Of a stretch of DNA of 7,045 nucleotides, positions 1 through 6,520 are shown piece after piece. The position numbers and the translations under genes are program-made. Position 1 is the stretch's first letter, and each line of letters begins with the position of its first letter. The notes beneath the pieces are model-generated. The model worked only from the letters and a program-made list of their open reading frames with translations, was not told the DNA's origin and ran no database searches. Origin of the DNA: CAUZFZ01 sp964431285 (GTDB lineage Bacteria; Planctomycetota; Planctomycetia; Planctomycetales; Planctomycetaceae); contig CAYSJO010000634.1 of NCBI GenBank assembly GCA_964431285.1, positions 1 through 7,045 of the forward strand. The letters are read 5' to 3'.

Positions 1-110
1 GACGCAAGATGGAAGTAAGCCGTATTCTGATCGTGGAAGACAACGAGACTAATCGGCGTATTCTGGAAGAGAATCTGCGAAACTGGATGACGATTCCTAC
101 AGCCGTTTAA
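1..110 (+). pseudogene. N-terminal half of receiver domain 1 of a hybrid histidine kinase, ended by an in-frame TAA
   Basis: The frame with codons starting at 3, 6, 9... encodes a typical receiver beginning, RILIVEDNETNRRILEENL, followed by a stop codon TAA at 108-110. The same frame then continues without any shift into GAERAIAVLEE and the phospho-acceptor motif LTDAHMPG (Asp codon 183-185). The peptides on both sides of the stop join into one normal receiver fold: beta1 with the acidic VEDN pocket, alpha1, beta2, alpha2, beta3 with Asp. The stop therefore replaces one residue just after beta2. The gene enters from the left edge, so the sensor and kinase domains, if present, lie outside the window. 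An ATG at 9-11 exists, but nothing shows it is the start. The stop may be a real nonsense mutation or a sequence error. Confidence 0.75.
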
Positions 111-191
111 GGAGCTGAGCGAGCAATCGCTGTTCTCGAAGAGGTACACGGTACGACTGAGGAATTCGATCTGATCCTGACCGACGCGCAC

Positions 192-1247
192 ATGCCCGGT
201 ACGGACGGGTTTTCGCTGGTCGCGCAGTTGCGCGAACGGAGCGACCTGAAGATCCCCATCGTGATGATGCTGACGTCGAGTGGTCGGACCGGTGACATCC
301 AACGTTGTAGTGAACTGTGTATCGCTTCGTACCTGACAAAGCCTGTCAAGCAGTCAGAGCTGTTCGACGCGATCGTTGAGACTTTGAACATAACTGCTGC
401 GATTGATGCCGAACTGTCAGCGTCGGAGCCGTCGATGCCCCAGCAACGGTCGCTGAACGTGCTGCTGGCAGAAGAGAGCCTTGTAAATCAGAAACTGGCC
501 ATCGCTCTCCTGGAGAAATGGGGACATGAGGTGGCGGTGGCGCCAAACGGCGCGGAGGCCGTGCGTCGCTGGTCTACGGGCTCCTACGATGCGATCCTGA
601 TGGACGTCCAGATGCCAGAGATGGATGGCCTGGAAGCGACTCGCAGGATTCGTCAACGCGAGGTCGACGCACCTGACGACGCGCACACGCCGATCATCGC
701 AATGACGGCGAATGCACTGAAAGGGGATGAAGAGCGTTGTCTGTCAGCTGGCATGGACGCCTACGTGTCCAAGCCAATTCGAGCTCCGATTCTTTTTCAG
801 AAACTCGCACAGTTGACGAGCGGGATTGAGAATGCGCCTGAGGTCGCTCCGCCAGCGCATCATTCTGAGGCCAGCGGAGAATCGGTGTCCACCTCGCCGA
901 CGGATGTTGTTGACTGGAACGCCGCGTTGGGGGTCGTGGCAGGAAGTCGTGAGCTGCTGTATGAGATCCTGGAGAGCATTCTCGAAGAGACACCGCAGCA
1001 GTTAGTGTTGTTGCGGCGTGCCATTAAGTCTGGCGACTCCCAGACAGCGCGTCGCGCGGCTCACACCGTGCTCGGAAACATGCGGGCCATCAGCATGACA
1101 ACAGCAATGGACCGGGCAGCCATCGTTGAAAGCCTGGCCGCCGATTCTCAGTTTGACGCCATCATCGAACCGTTGAGCAAACTACAGGCGAGTGTTGATG
1201 GCGTCATTCTCGACATCCGGCGTCATTTGGCTCAGGCGGAGAATTGA
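192..1247 (+). CDS. Hybrid histidine kinase C-terminal part: receiver 1 (rest), receiver 2 and HPt domain
   Basis: This is the open part after the in-frame TAA, numbered from the ATG at 192. That ATG lies inside the receiver 1 DAHMPG motif, so it is unlikely to be a natural start; the true gene runs in from the left edge. Residues 1-66 complete receiver 1, with LTS near 28 and the conserved Lys in LTKP at 50. Residues 88-208 form receiver 2, with acidic pocket AEES, phospho-acceptor D138 in LMDVQMPEMDG, T172 in MTANA and K194 in SKP. A polar linker leads to an HPt helical bundle (about 238-345) with H291 in AHTVLGN. In BarA/ArcB-type relays phosphate passes from kinase His to receiver Asp to HPt His and then to a separate regulator. 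The HPt motif is unusual: the Lys expected two residues before the Gly (HxLKG) is Leu, and the later conserved Gly is Ser. The protein is probably cytoplasmic or membrane-tethered through the missing N-terminus. The gene ends TGA and converges on the minus-strand gene ending at 1310. Confidence 0.85.
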   Translation: MPGTDGFSLVAQLRERSDLKIPIVMMLTSSGRTGDIQRCSELCIASYLTKPVKQSELFDAIVETLNITAAIDAELSASEPSMPQQRSLNVLLAEESLVNQKLAIALLEKWGHEVAVAPNGAEAVRRWSTGSYDAILMDVQMPEMDGLEATRRIRQREVDAPDDAHTPIIAMTANALKGDEERCLSAGMDAYVSKPIRAPILFQKLAQLTSGIENAPEVAPPAHHSEASGESVSTSPTDVVDWNAALGVVAGSRELLYEILESILEETPQQLVLLRRAIKSGDSQTARRAAHTVLGNMRAISMTTAMDRAAIVESLAADSQFDAIIEPLSKLQASVDGVILDIRRHLAQAEN

Positions 1248-1309
1248 CGCAACATCGGTGGGGGAACTGTCAACGTTGCGACGGGAGACTCTTGAAGCGG
1301 TCGTCGTCT

Positions 1310-1849
1310 CTACGGAGTGTCGTGCCAGGCGTCCTGCAACCACGCCGTGTCACCACCATGTGTCAATTTCGGCTGGCTGTCTGCCTGTGCCAACCAGAGA
1401 TCCGGCTCGCTGGAAACAGTGACCAGCGGCGGTGGTACATACGCTGGTCCCGCATTCGAAGCGGGCGCGTCGGGCCGCGTCACCGGACCGGACCGAGTTC
1501 CGGCTGCCTGAGTTTGCGCCTGGGGATGTTGCGATTTGTTCGCTAGACGATCCGTGGTGGCGTGTGGAACGCGATCCTTGATGGCGTTCGGTGGTGGCTC
1601 GGAGATCGTCAGATCGCGTTCAATTTTCTGGAACTCGCCACAGCTGATTGCTTCCAGGGTGGTTAATACTTCCACGAACGCGAACTGTACAACGTGTCGC
1701 AGAGGATTATGCACTAACAGAGTCCATACAAGACTCAATGGCCAGCAGATCATCCATACGAGAATCTGCTCCGCGTTCATACGCGGATTGGGCCTCGTCA
1801 CAACATCCAGCTCTGATCTCAGCGATCGAATGTCAGAAGTGGTAACCAT
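1310..1849 (-). CDS. Unrecognised membrane-anchored protein with Pro/Gln-rich tail
   Basis: This 179-residue protein is not one I recognise. Residues 1-25 are polar. Residues 26-48 are strongly hydrophobic and Trp-rich (ILVWMICWPLSLVWTLLV), giving one membrane segment or a tight hairpin. Residues 49-80 look amphipathic, and about 85-179 are low-complexity Pro/Gln/Ala/Ser-rich and probably disordered. The ATG at 1849 has no good Shine-Dalgarno. It lies 17 bp inside the apparent end (TGA 1835-1833) of the frameshifted 3' extension of the upstream membrane-protein gene, which would suit translational coupling. The gene ends TAG and converges on the histidine kinase gene with 62 bp between. I think it is real because the hydrophobic segment is coherent and no competing frame offers a better protein. 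Function unknown; it may partner the three-helix protein upstream. Confidence 0.65.
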   Translation of the reverse strand: MVTTSDIRSLRSELDVVTRPNPRMNAEQILVWMICWPLSLVWTLLVHNPLRHVVQFAFVEVLTTLEAISCGEFQKIERDLTISEPPPNAIKDRVPHATTDRLANKSQHPQAQTQAAGTRSGPVTRPDAPASNAGPAYVPPPLVTVSSEPDLWLAQADSQPKLTHGGDTAWLQDAWHDTP

Positions 1850-1939
1850 TGTCTACATACACTTTCCACAGGGGTTTCAATTCGGAAGTCAATCGATTGC
1901 CGCCCAGTTCTGCGGCGTGGCGCACAAGTCTCTCTATTC
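1833..1939 (-). other. Probable out-of-frame C-terminal extension of the three-helix membrane protein
   Basis: Right at the TAG that ends the membrane-protein frame, the -1 frame continues with RIERLVRHAAELGGNRLTSE and then KPLWKVYVDNGYHF, ending at TGA 1835-1833. Both peptides look like real soluble-tail sequence. This end also overlaps the ATG of the next gene (1849) by 17 bp, a normal gene-to-gene arrangement. A single-base loss around 1935-1945 would explain the break. I see no slippery heptamer there, so programmed -1 frameshifting is not supported. Confidence 0.5.
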
Positions 1940-2374
1940 GGTGTACTGCTTCTGTGCGGATTCGTCTGCGGTGACGCTGGCCCGAGAGTGAAACAGCACC
2001 GCATTTTGTCGCAGCGTCTCCGGCGAAAGCCACAGTGTTCGCCGATTCTCGTACTCCTCACGAATGGATCGAACGTGCATCCACCAGCGCATTGTCGACC
2101 AGGTCAGACCAACCAACAGATAGAGCAGAACGGCGACCACCACGCCCAGGATGTTGTCGCCCAGCCACGACCACAGTCCTTGTTCGCGGAGTGCACTCAG
2201 ACCTAACAGGTCCCATTGGTCTGGAAAGAGCGCAATACCGACGGCCAGCGCCAACAGGCTCGAGAGGGCAGACAGAAGCACACCGCGCTCTGCGAACCAG
2301 ACAATTATCGCCGACATAACGGCGACAATAACCCAGAACCAGAATGGTCCGCTGGAAGGAATTTCTTCCAGCAT
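1934..2374 (-). CDS. Small three-helix inner-membrane protein, probably frameshifted near its 3' end
   Basis: The chosen start is the ATG at 2374. On the minus strand it is preceded by GGAG eight bases upstream, whereas the in-frame ATG at 2461 has no Shine-Dalgarno and would add 29 residues. The 146-residue product has three predicted membrane helices: about 11-27 (WFWVIVAVMSAIIVW), 32-50 (VLLSALSSLLALAVGIALF) and 75-95 (ILGVVVAVLLYLLVGL). A charged, Arg/Trp-rich tail begins at about 96 (MRWWMHVRSIREEYENRR). The frame ends at TAG 1936-1934, but a coherent coding stretch resumes in another frame straight after it, so this end is probably artificial (see the 1833-1939 entry). I do not recognise the family. 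It lies 434 bp downstream of the exonuclease III gene and is separated from it by a decayed copy of that gene's 3' end, so it is unlikely to share a tight operon with it. Confidence 0.7.
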   Translation of the reverse strand: MLEEIPSSGPFWFWVIVAVMSAIIVWFAERGVLLSALSSLLALAVGIALFPDQWDLLGLSALREQGLWSWLGDNILGVVVAVLLYLLVGLTWSTMRWWMHVRSIREEYENRRTLWLSPETLRQNAVLFHSRASVTADESAQKQYTE

Positions 2375-2496
2375 GTGAGGAACTCCGCAGTTGTAGTAAA
2401 CCGGGCCCCGAAGAACCGTGACAGCATGCCAGGTTATCACGACAGTCCCAATCCCGCGCATCAGAAATAACTGTCGTAGCGGATTCTGACGCAGTG

Positions 2497-2513
2497 CCGG
2501 TCGCTTTGACCGG
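2497..2513 (-). other. Perfect 6-bp stem hairpin at the distal end of the decayed repeat
   Basis: CCGGTC (2497-2502) pairs with GACCGG (2508-2513) around a five-base loop. The corresponding place after the intact copy (about 2731-2748) can form a similar but weaker stem using G-U pairs. There is no T-run on either side. It could be a terminator-like or mRNA-stabilising element, or chance. Confidence 0.3.
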
Positions 2514-2723
2514 AAAGCAACACCGGACAGAATTGTCAGGTTCGAAGTGTTGTTCTTCCGATATCGGAAATCTCAGTTGGTGGAATATCGACTCTGGTGC
2601 ATGACCGGAGACGATCAGGACAGCCATCGGTGAGAAAATCCGACGCCGATTGCTGTAATTCCCAGTAGAAAAGTGGCAATCCGCGATCCAGCTGCAGTTC
2701 GACAATGGGGAACACGGTCCCTG
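2501..2723 (-). pseudogene. Decayed duplicate of the 3' end of the exonuclease III gene plus its downstream flank
   Basis: This stretch has no intact gene but matches the end of the neighbouring exonuclease III gene in order and orientation. Positions 2501-2540 align without gaps to 2738-2777 (33 of 40 identical, including the 15-mer GACAGAATTGTCAGG). The block around 2570-2603 matches 2806-2841 across the stop codon and catalytic motif. Position 2681 (CCGCG) corresponds to 2936, and 2709-2723 matches 2977-2991 (13 of 15). Offsets grow from about 237 to 268, so this copy has lost bases. On the minus strand one frame reads LIVSGHAPESI against LTVSDHAPVSI in the intact enzyme, and other frames give LDRG and QGPCS against LDRG and QGPYS. 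Frames are mixed and the catalytic Asp of SDH is Gly, so no functional product is expected. Confidence 0.7.
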
Positions 2724-2737
2724 CGAGTTGTGCCAAC

Positions 2738-2991
2738 TCGATTTAACCGGTAAGCGACGCACGACAGAATTGTCAGGAGAGACATATTTGTCGTCTGAGA
2801 TGGGAATCTCAGTCGGTGACATCGATCGACACCGGCGCATGGTCCGACACGGTCAGTCCGCCGTCTCGACAGATGTCAGCAGAACGAAATCGACGGTTCG
2901 CAGCCGCATTACCCAACAAGTAATCGATCCGCCAACCGCGGTCGAGTTCCCTCGCACGACCACGATTTGACCACCAGGAATAAGGTCCCTG
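2738..2991 (-). repeat. Intact partner of the degenerate direct repeat (3' end of xthA and flank)
   Basis: This is the better-preserved repeat unit. It covers roughly the last 60 codons of the exonuclease III gene and about 70 bp after its stop codon. It lies directly upstream, in minus-strand terms, of the decayed unit at 2501-2723, in the same orientation. Similarity extends past the coding end into noncoding flank, so the event copied a piece of the chromosome rather than only a protein domain. Boundaries are approximate because the alignment was made by eye. Confidence 0.6.
2795..2812 (-). terminator. Hairpin overlapping the exonuclease III stop codon
   Basis: CTGAGAT at 2795-2801 and ATCTCAG at 2806-2812 form a perfect 7-bp stem around a four-base loop. 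The TGA stop of the exonuclease III gene lies inside the stem. No T-run follows on the minus strand, so this is not a classic intrinsic terminator; it could stabilise the mRNA 3' end. The decayed downstream copy has lost this pairing. Confidence 0.3.
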
Positions 2992-3576
2992 TATGTCGCC
3001 GTAGTGCTGGCGTACGAAGTCGCGCCAACCCGAATCGATGATGCTACCCATCCATTCGCGTTCATGGGGCATAAAGCCCGACGTTTTCTCATTAGACTTC
3101 GCGTAGAAGATGTCGCGCTCGGTATGAGCGATGTTGAGATCGCCACCAAACACGACGGCTTTGCGCTTGCGCAACAGCTTCTGTGCCCACTGTGAAAACT
3201 CCGCCATCCACACTTCCTTTGCCTGCTGCCGCTCGTCGCTGGACGAGCCCGATGGCAGATATACGCTGACCACTTCCGTGCCGGCCACTTCTGCTCGCAA
3301 GACACGGCCCTCGGGATCATCTGCGTCCAGGCCCGTCCCAAGAATCTTCATGGGTTGCCGCGACCAGATTGCCGTTCCCGAATAGCCTTTGCGTTCGGCC
3401 GGATGCCAGTGCACGTGCCAGCCTTCCGGCGCAGCCGACTCACCGGGAAGTTGTTCCGGCAGCGCACGCACCTCCTGCAGCAGTAGGACGTCCGGCTGAA
3501 TCTGATCGATGATTTCAGCAAAGCCTTTTTTGAGTGCTGCCCGCAGCCCGTTGACGTTCCACGTCGTGATTCTCAT
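2809..3576 (-). CDS. xthA: Exodeoxyribonuclease III (AP endonuclease)
   Basis: The 255-residue protein belongs to the exonuclease III branch of the endonuclease/exonuclease/phosphatase superfamily. It cleaves DNA at abasic sites and removes 3'-blocking groups in base excision repair, using a divalent metal. All active-site motifs are visible: N7 in TTWNVNGLR, E35 in LLLQEVR, Y106 in VYLPSG, D146 and N148 in GGDLNIAH, D218 in WRIDYL, and D245-H246 in SDHAP. Length matches the family. I chose the ATG at 3576 because family proteins begin MRI..WNVNG at the very N-terminus and AGGA lies four bases upstream. An in-frame ATG at 3675 directly abuts the stop of the upstream PLP gene and would add 33 polar residues with no family counterpart. 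The gap to the PLP gene is 99 bp, so co-transcription is possible. A hairpin overlaps the stop codon, and a decayed partial copy follows downstream. Confidence 0.95.
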   Translation of the reverse strand: MRITTWNVNGLRAALKKGFAEIIDQIQPDVLLLQEVRALPEQLPGESAAPEGWHVHWHPAERKGYSGTAIWSRQPMKILGTGLDADDPEGRVLRAEVAGTEVVSVYLPSGSSSDERQQAKEVWMAEFSQWAQKLLRKRKAVVFGGDLNIAHTERDIFYAKSNEKTSGFMPHEREWMGSIIDSGWRDFVRQHYGDIQGPYSWWSNRGRARELDRGWRIDYLLGNAAANRRFRSADICRDGGLTVSDHAPVSIDVTD

Positions 3577-3675
3577 TGAGTCCTGATCCTGTACTTGAAC
3601 CGCACAATCGCGGTCCATCTCCCGGCCTGCACGCTGACGATCACCTTGATGACCACGTTCCGAAGTGCGATCCAT

Positions 3676-4791
3676 TCAGTCAGTTGTCAGCAACTGCCGA
3701 ATTCGTGAACACGTGAATTCAATCTCGTCGTCCGTCATCTCGATCGCGTCAATGTTGATATATCCTTCGTCACTGTGGTGAGATCGCACGACGATCGTCG
3801 GGTCCCCATCCTGCAGAGCATCTGTCAGAGTCTCTGCAGAAAGCCCACAGGCAGCACGATCGACAGTCAGTCGCGCTCGCGAAAACGGACAACCATTCGG
3901 ATCGGGATCGATGCTGAGCGTCAGGCCGTCTATCCCCGTAAGCCGCTCAAGGACCATTTGCATTTTGCGATCCTGCTCGACAGTCCAGGCTGCCATGTCC
4001 TGACTGTTGCGATATCCCAGAGCCGCCATCGCACCAATGATGGCTTCCTTACCCGCCTTCATTGGTCGACCAATGCCGCGGTTCTGCAGATACACCGCGT
4101 CAACCAGTTCCTTCCGGCCAGCCACGATGCCGCCCGTTGTCGAGCACAGATACTTGTGAGCGCTGGTCAGCACGATGTCCGTGCCCGTCCCGATAATTTC
4201 GCGGAGTCGCTGATCCTGCGCGGCTCCGTCGACAATCACGGGGACGTTGAACTCGTGAGCCAGTTCCACGACATCAGACAACTGGACCCATCCGTAGCGC
4301 ACGGTGTGGTGCGATTCGACATGCACGATTGCCGCCACGCCACCTTTTTCCAGTTCGTAGCGAATGAACTCCGGGCCGCAGCGATTGACCGTTCCGAGTT
4401 CAACAGGTGTTGCTCCAGCCAGACGGATGGCCTGAGTAATTGGGTTGCCGTAATTAACGCAGTGTCCTTTCTGAATCAGCACGCGTGAGGGCATGGCCTC
4501 AGTGTCTGGCAACTGCAAAACGCGAGGCAGGCTGTTACCTGTCATCGCGGCCGCCACACTGAGCGTAATACCGGCTGCGGTGCAGGCCGTGACGCAACCA
4601 CTCTCGGCACCGGTCGCGTCGGCGATGATCCTGCCCGCTGCCGCCTGCAAGTCGTCCAGCACAAAGAAATGCTTGAACGACTCCGATGCCGCCGCCGCAA
4701 TCTCTGGAAGAACAATCGCGCCGGACAGATGCGTCATCTTCCCGCAGGCGTTTATGACGTGTCGTAGGCGGTATTTTTCAAACAGGTCCAT
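3676..4791 (-). CDS. SelA/DgaE-like PLP-dependent enzyme (aminotransferase class V fold)
   Basis: The 371-residue enzyme has the fold-type I PLP architecture seen in SelA-related proteins. VIVDGAAQ (D188) should hold the PLP pyridine nitrogen, TSAHKYL (K213) should form the Schiff base, and RGIGRPMKAGKE (about 238-249) is the signature shared by SelA and its relatives. It is about 90 residues shorter than true SelA and lacks its N-terminal tRNA-binding part. That points to the DgaE-like group, whose characterised member removes ammonia from D-glucosaminate 6-phosphate, rather than to selenocysteine synthesis. The substrate here is unproven. It is probably cytosolic, since no signal peptide is seen with the start at 4791. 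That start follows a weak GAGAG purine stretch; the frame is open further upstream, but the added residues look non-coding and would overlap the divergent sulfatase gene. The enzyme diverges from a sulfatase across 193 bp, which hints at sulfated amino-sugar breakdown. Confidence 0.85.
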   Translation of the reverse strand: MDLFEKYRLRHVINACGKMTHLSGAIVLPEIAAAASESFKHFFVLDDLQAAAGRIIADATGAESGCVTACTAAGITLSVAAAMTGNSLPRVLQLPDTEAMPSRVLIQKGHCVNYGNPITQAIRLAGATPVELGTVNRCGPEFIRYELEKGGVAAIVHVESHHTVRYGWVQLSDVVELAHEFNVPVIVDGAAQDQRLREIIGTGTDIVLTSAHKYLCSTTGGIVAGRKELVDAVYLQNRGIGRPMKAGKEAIIGAMAALGYRNSQDMAAWTVEQDRKMQMVLERLTGIDGLTLSIDPDPNGCPFSRARLTVDRAACGLSAETLTDALQDGDPTIVVRSHHSDEGYINIDAIEMTDDEIEFTCSRIRQLLTTD

Positions 4792-4984
4792 GATTCGCTT
4801 TCTCTCGCAATATTGATGGCAGGGGTCGCAGGTTATCGACTGCGAACCGAAGTGTCGTGGCTCCAGGTACGTCCGTTCGTCCCAGAGATGATGGCGGTGA
4901 TGGCTTCGCCAACATAATCTTCCGGATGAAATCTCCAGACGCACCGACTGCGGCGCGAAACGGACCACAGAAGAAAGGCCAATC
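4792..4984. promoter_or_regulatory. Divergent intergenic region between the PLP enzyme and sulfatase genes
   Basis: These 193 bp must carry 5' control signals for both genes. A perfect 6-bp inverted repeat, TCGCAG (4826-4831) and CTGCGA (4840-4845), with an 8-bp spacer could be an operator. CATAAT at about 4910-4915 resembles a -10 box towards the sulfatase, but I see no convincing -35. The sulfatase ribosome binding site lies at 4972-4978. Confidence 0.3.
4972..4978 (+). promoter_or_regulatory. Ribosome binding site deciding the sulfatase start
   Basis: AGAAAGG lies six bases before the ATG at 4985. The alternative ATG at 5000, which would give a more typical signal-peptide N-terminus, has no Shine-Dalgarno, so 4985 is preferred. 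Confidence 0.55.
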
Positions 4985-6520
4985 ATGGTCACGACACTCA
5001 TGCGAGTTTCCCTTTTTATTTTGATTCTGAGCTGCCTGGGACTGCGTATCGAGGGCGCCGAGCAACCCAACATCGTCGTTTTTCTCGTCGATGACATGGG
5101 CGTCATGGACACGTCGGTGCCGTTTCTGACCGACGACAAGGGGCAGCCAAAGCGATATCCTCTCAATGATTACTACCGCACGCCCGGCATGGAGCGGCTG
5201 GCCGCTCAGGGAGTCCGCTTCAACAACTTCTATGCGATGAGCGTCTGCTCGCCGACGCGTATCGCGATCATGACCGGGCAGAACGCGGCGCGACATCATG
5301 CCACCAACTGGATCAACCCGGACAGGGACAACCGTGGTCACATGGGCCCGCCGAAGTGGAACTGGAAGGGATTGACCAAAGCCGACGTGACATTGCCTCG
5401 ACTGCTGCAGGGAGCGGGGTATCGCACAATTCATGTCGGCAAGGGCCACTTCGGGGCGCGGGCGTTCGACGGTGCCGAGCCTCTGAATCTGGGTTTTGAC
5501 GTAAACGTCGGGGGTGCGTCATTCGGAGCACCGGGCAGTTACTACGCCGAACAGAATTATGGCCTGGGTACGAGGCGAGCGAAGAGTGCCGTGCCGCACC
5601 TGAAGAAGTACCACGGTACCGAGACGTTTCTGACCGAAGCGTTAACCATAGAGGCCAATGCGCACGTCGCCGCTGCTGTTAAGGATGACAAACCATTCTT
5701 CCTGTATATGTCACATTATGCTGTCCACGCGCCGTTCCACTCCGATCCCCGATTCGCGGCACACTACAAGGACTCCGGTAAACCGGCGCCCGCTCAGGCG
5801 TTTGCGACCCTGATCGAAGGTATGGACAAGTCGCTGGTCGACATCCTTGACCATCTCGATGCACTCGGAGTATCGGAAAACACGCTCGTTCTGTTTCTCG
5901 GTGACAACGGCTCGGATGCTCCGCTGGGACATCAGCACGCTGTGGCGTGTGCCGCCCCTCTGCGAGGGAAGAAAGGCGCACACTATGAAGGCGGCATGCG
6001 CGTACCGTTCATCGCGGCATGGGCAAAAGCCGCCGACAACGCACATCAGAAGCGTTTGCCGATCGCCGTGGGAGCAATTCAGAGCCAAACAGCTTCAGTC
6101 GTCGACCTGTTCCCGACAATCTTCGGCCTGACTGGAATCGACGCGCCAGATCACACTGTTGACGGAGGGCGACTGGACACATTGCTGTCAGGCAAACCCG
6201 ACACAGCGCGCGAGCAGACATTCCTAATGCACTACCCGCACGCGCCACATCGCAGCGACTATTTCACGTGTTATCGACGTAACAACTGGAAAGTTATTTA
6301 CCACTACTTTCCGTCAGCCGCTTCCGAAGATTCTCACTATCAGCTTTACAAGCTGGATGATGATCCCTTTGAACAGAACAATCTGGCCGCGTCGCAAAAC
6401 CAGATCGGGCAGTTGCGCCGGATGATGCACCACTTGATTGCCAGTCTGAACGACCACAACGCACTCTACCCGGTCGACAAAGCTGACGACTCAACACCGC
6501 TGAAGCCGAAACTGCCATGA
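4985..6520 (+). CDS. Exported formylglycine-dependent sulfatase (arylsulfatase A-type)
   Basis: The 511-residue protein hydrolyses sulfate esters. A hydrophobic N-terminus (about residues 8-20) indicates Sec export, probably cleaved after EGA at 25; ILSC at 14-17 is a weak lipobox alternative. The mature part starts EQPNIVVFLVDDMG with metal ligands D36 and D37. The signature CSPTR has C88 as the residue converted to formylglycine and R92 behind it. K153 and H155 (GKGHFG), H248 (AVHAPF), D307-N308 (LGDNGSD) and K330 (RGKKGAHYEGG) complete the expected active site. The C-terminal domain runs to TGA at 6518-6520, and length is typical. It needs a maturase (FGE or anSME) encoded elsewhere. Planctomycetes carry many such sulfatases for algal polysaccharides. 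The exact substrate cannot be read from sequence; the insertion NWINPDRDNRG (about 108-118) may help set specificity. It diverges from the PLP enzyme gene and converges on the gene ending at 6602. Confidence 0.93.
   Translation: MVTTLMRVSLFILILSCLGLRIEGAEQPNIVVFLVDDMGVMDTSVPFLTDDKGQPKRYPLNDYYRTPGMERLAAQGVRFNNFYAMSVCSPTRIAIMTGQNAARHHATNWINPDRDNRGHMGPPKWNWKGLTKADVTLPRLLQGAGYRTIHVGKGHFGARAFDGAEPLNLGFDVNVGGASFGAPGSYYAEQNYGLGTRRAKSAVPHLKKYHGTETFLTEALTIEANAHVAAAVKDDKPFFLYMSHYAVHAPFHSDPRFAAHYKDSGKPAPAQAFATLIEGMDKSLVDILDHLDALGVSENTLVLFLGDNGSDAPLGHQHAVACAAPLRGKKGAHYEGGMRVPFIAAWAKAADNAHQKRLPIAVGAIQSQTASVVDLFPTIFGLTGIDAPDHTVDGGRLDTLLSGKPDTAREQTFLMHYPHAPHRSDYFTCYRRNNWKVIYHYFPSAASEDSHYQLYKLDDDPFEQNNLAASQNQIGQLRRMMHHLIASLNDHNALYPVDKADDSTPLKPKLP

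Noticed and set aside
1248..1309. Weak inverted repeats (CGCAAC/GTTGCG at 1248-1253 and 1275-1280; GAGAC/GTCTC at 1285-1289 and 1306-1310) as a bidirectional terminator between convergent genes.
   Set aside because: Stems are 5-6 bp with loops of 16-21 bases and no T-runs; not distinguishable from chance.
2058..2840. Long 260-codon open frame on the minus strand across the xthA end, spacer and membrane-protein gene.
   Set aside because: It overlaps two better-supported genes in other frames, and its internal similarity (two PDNSV-containing stretches) is explained by the DNA repeat, not by a protein repeat.
3577..3675. 33-residue N-terminal extension of exonuclease III from the ATG abutting the PLP gene stop.
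   Set aside because: The extension is polar with no family counterpart, and the internal ATG at 3576 has a Shine-Dalgarno and gives the standard family N-terminus.
3775..4488. 237-codon plus-strand open frame antisense to the PLP enzyme gene.
   Set aside because: It is a shadow of a strongly supported gene and shows no recognisable domain.
4985..5166. N-terminal extension of the PLP enzyme beyond 4791, up to 5166.
   Set aside because: It would run antisense through the sulfatase signal peptide and metal-site region, and its composition does not resemble a domain.
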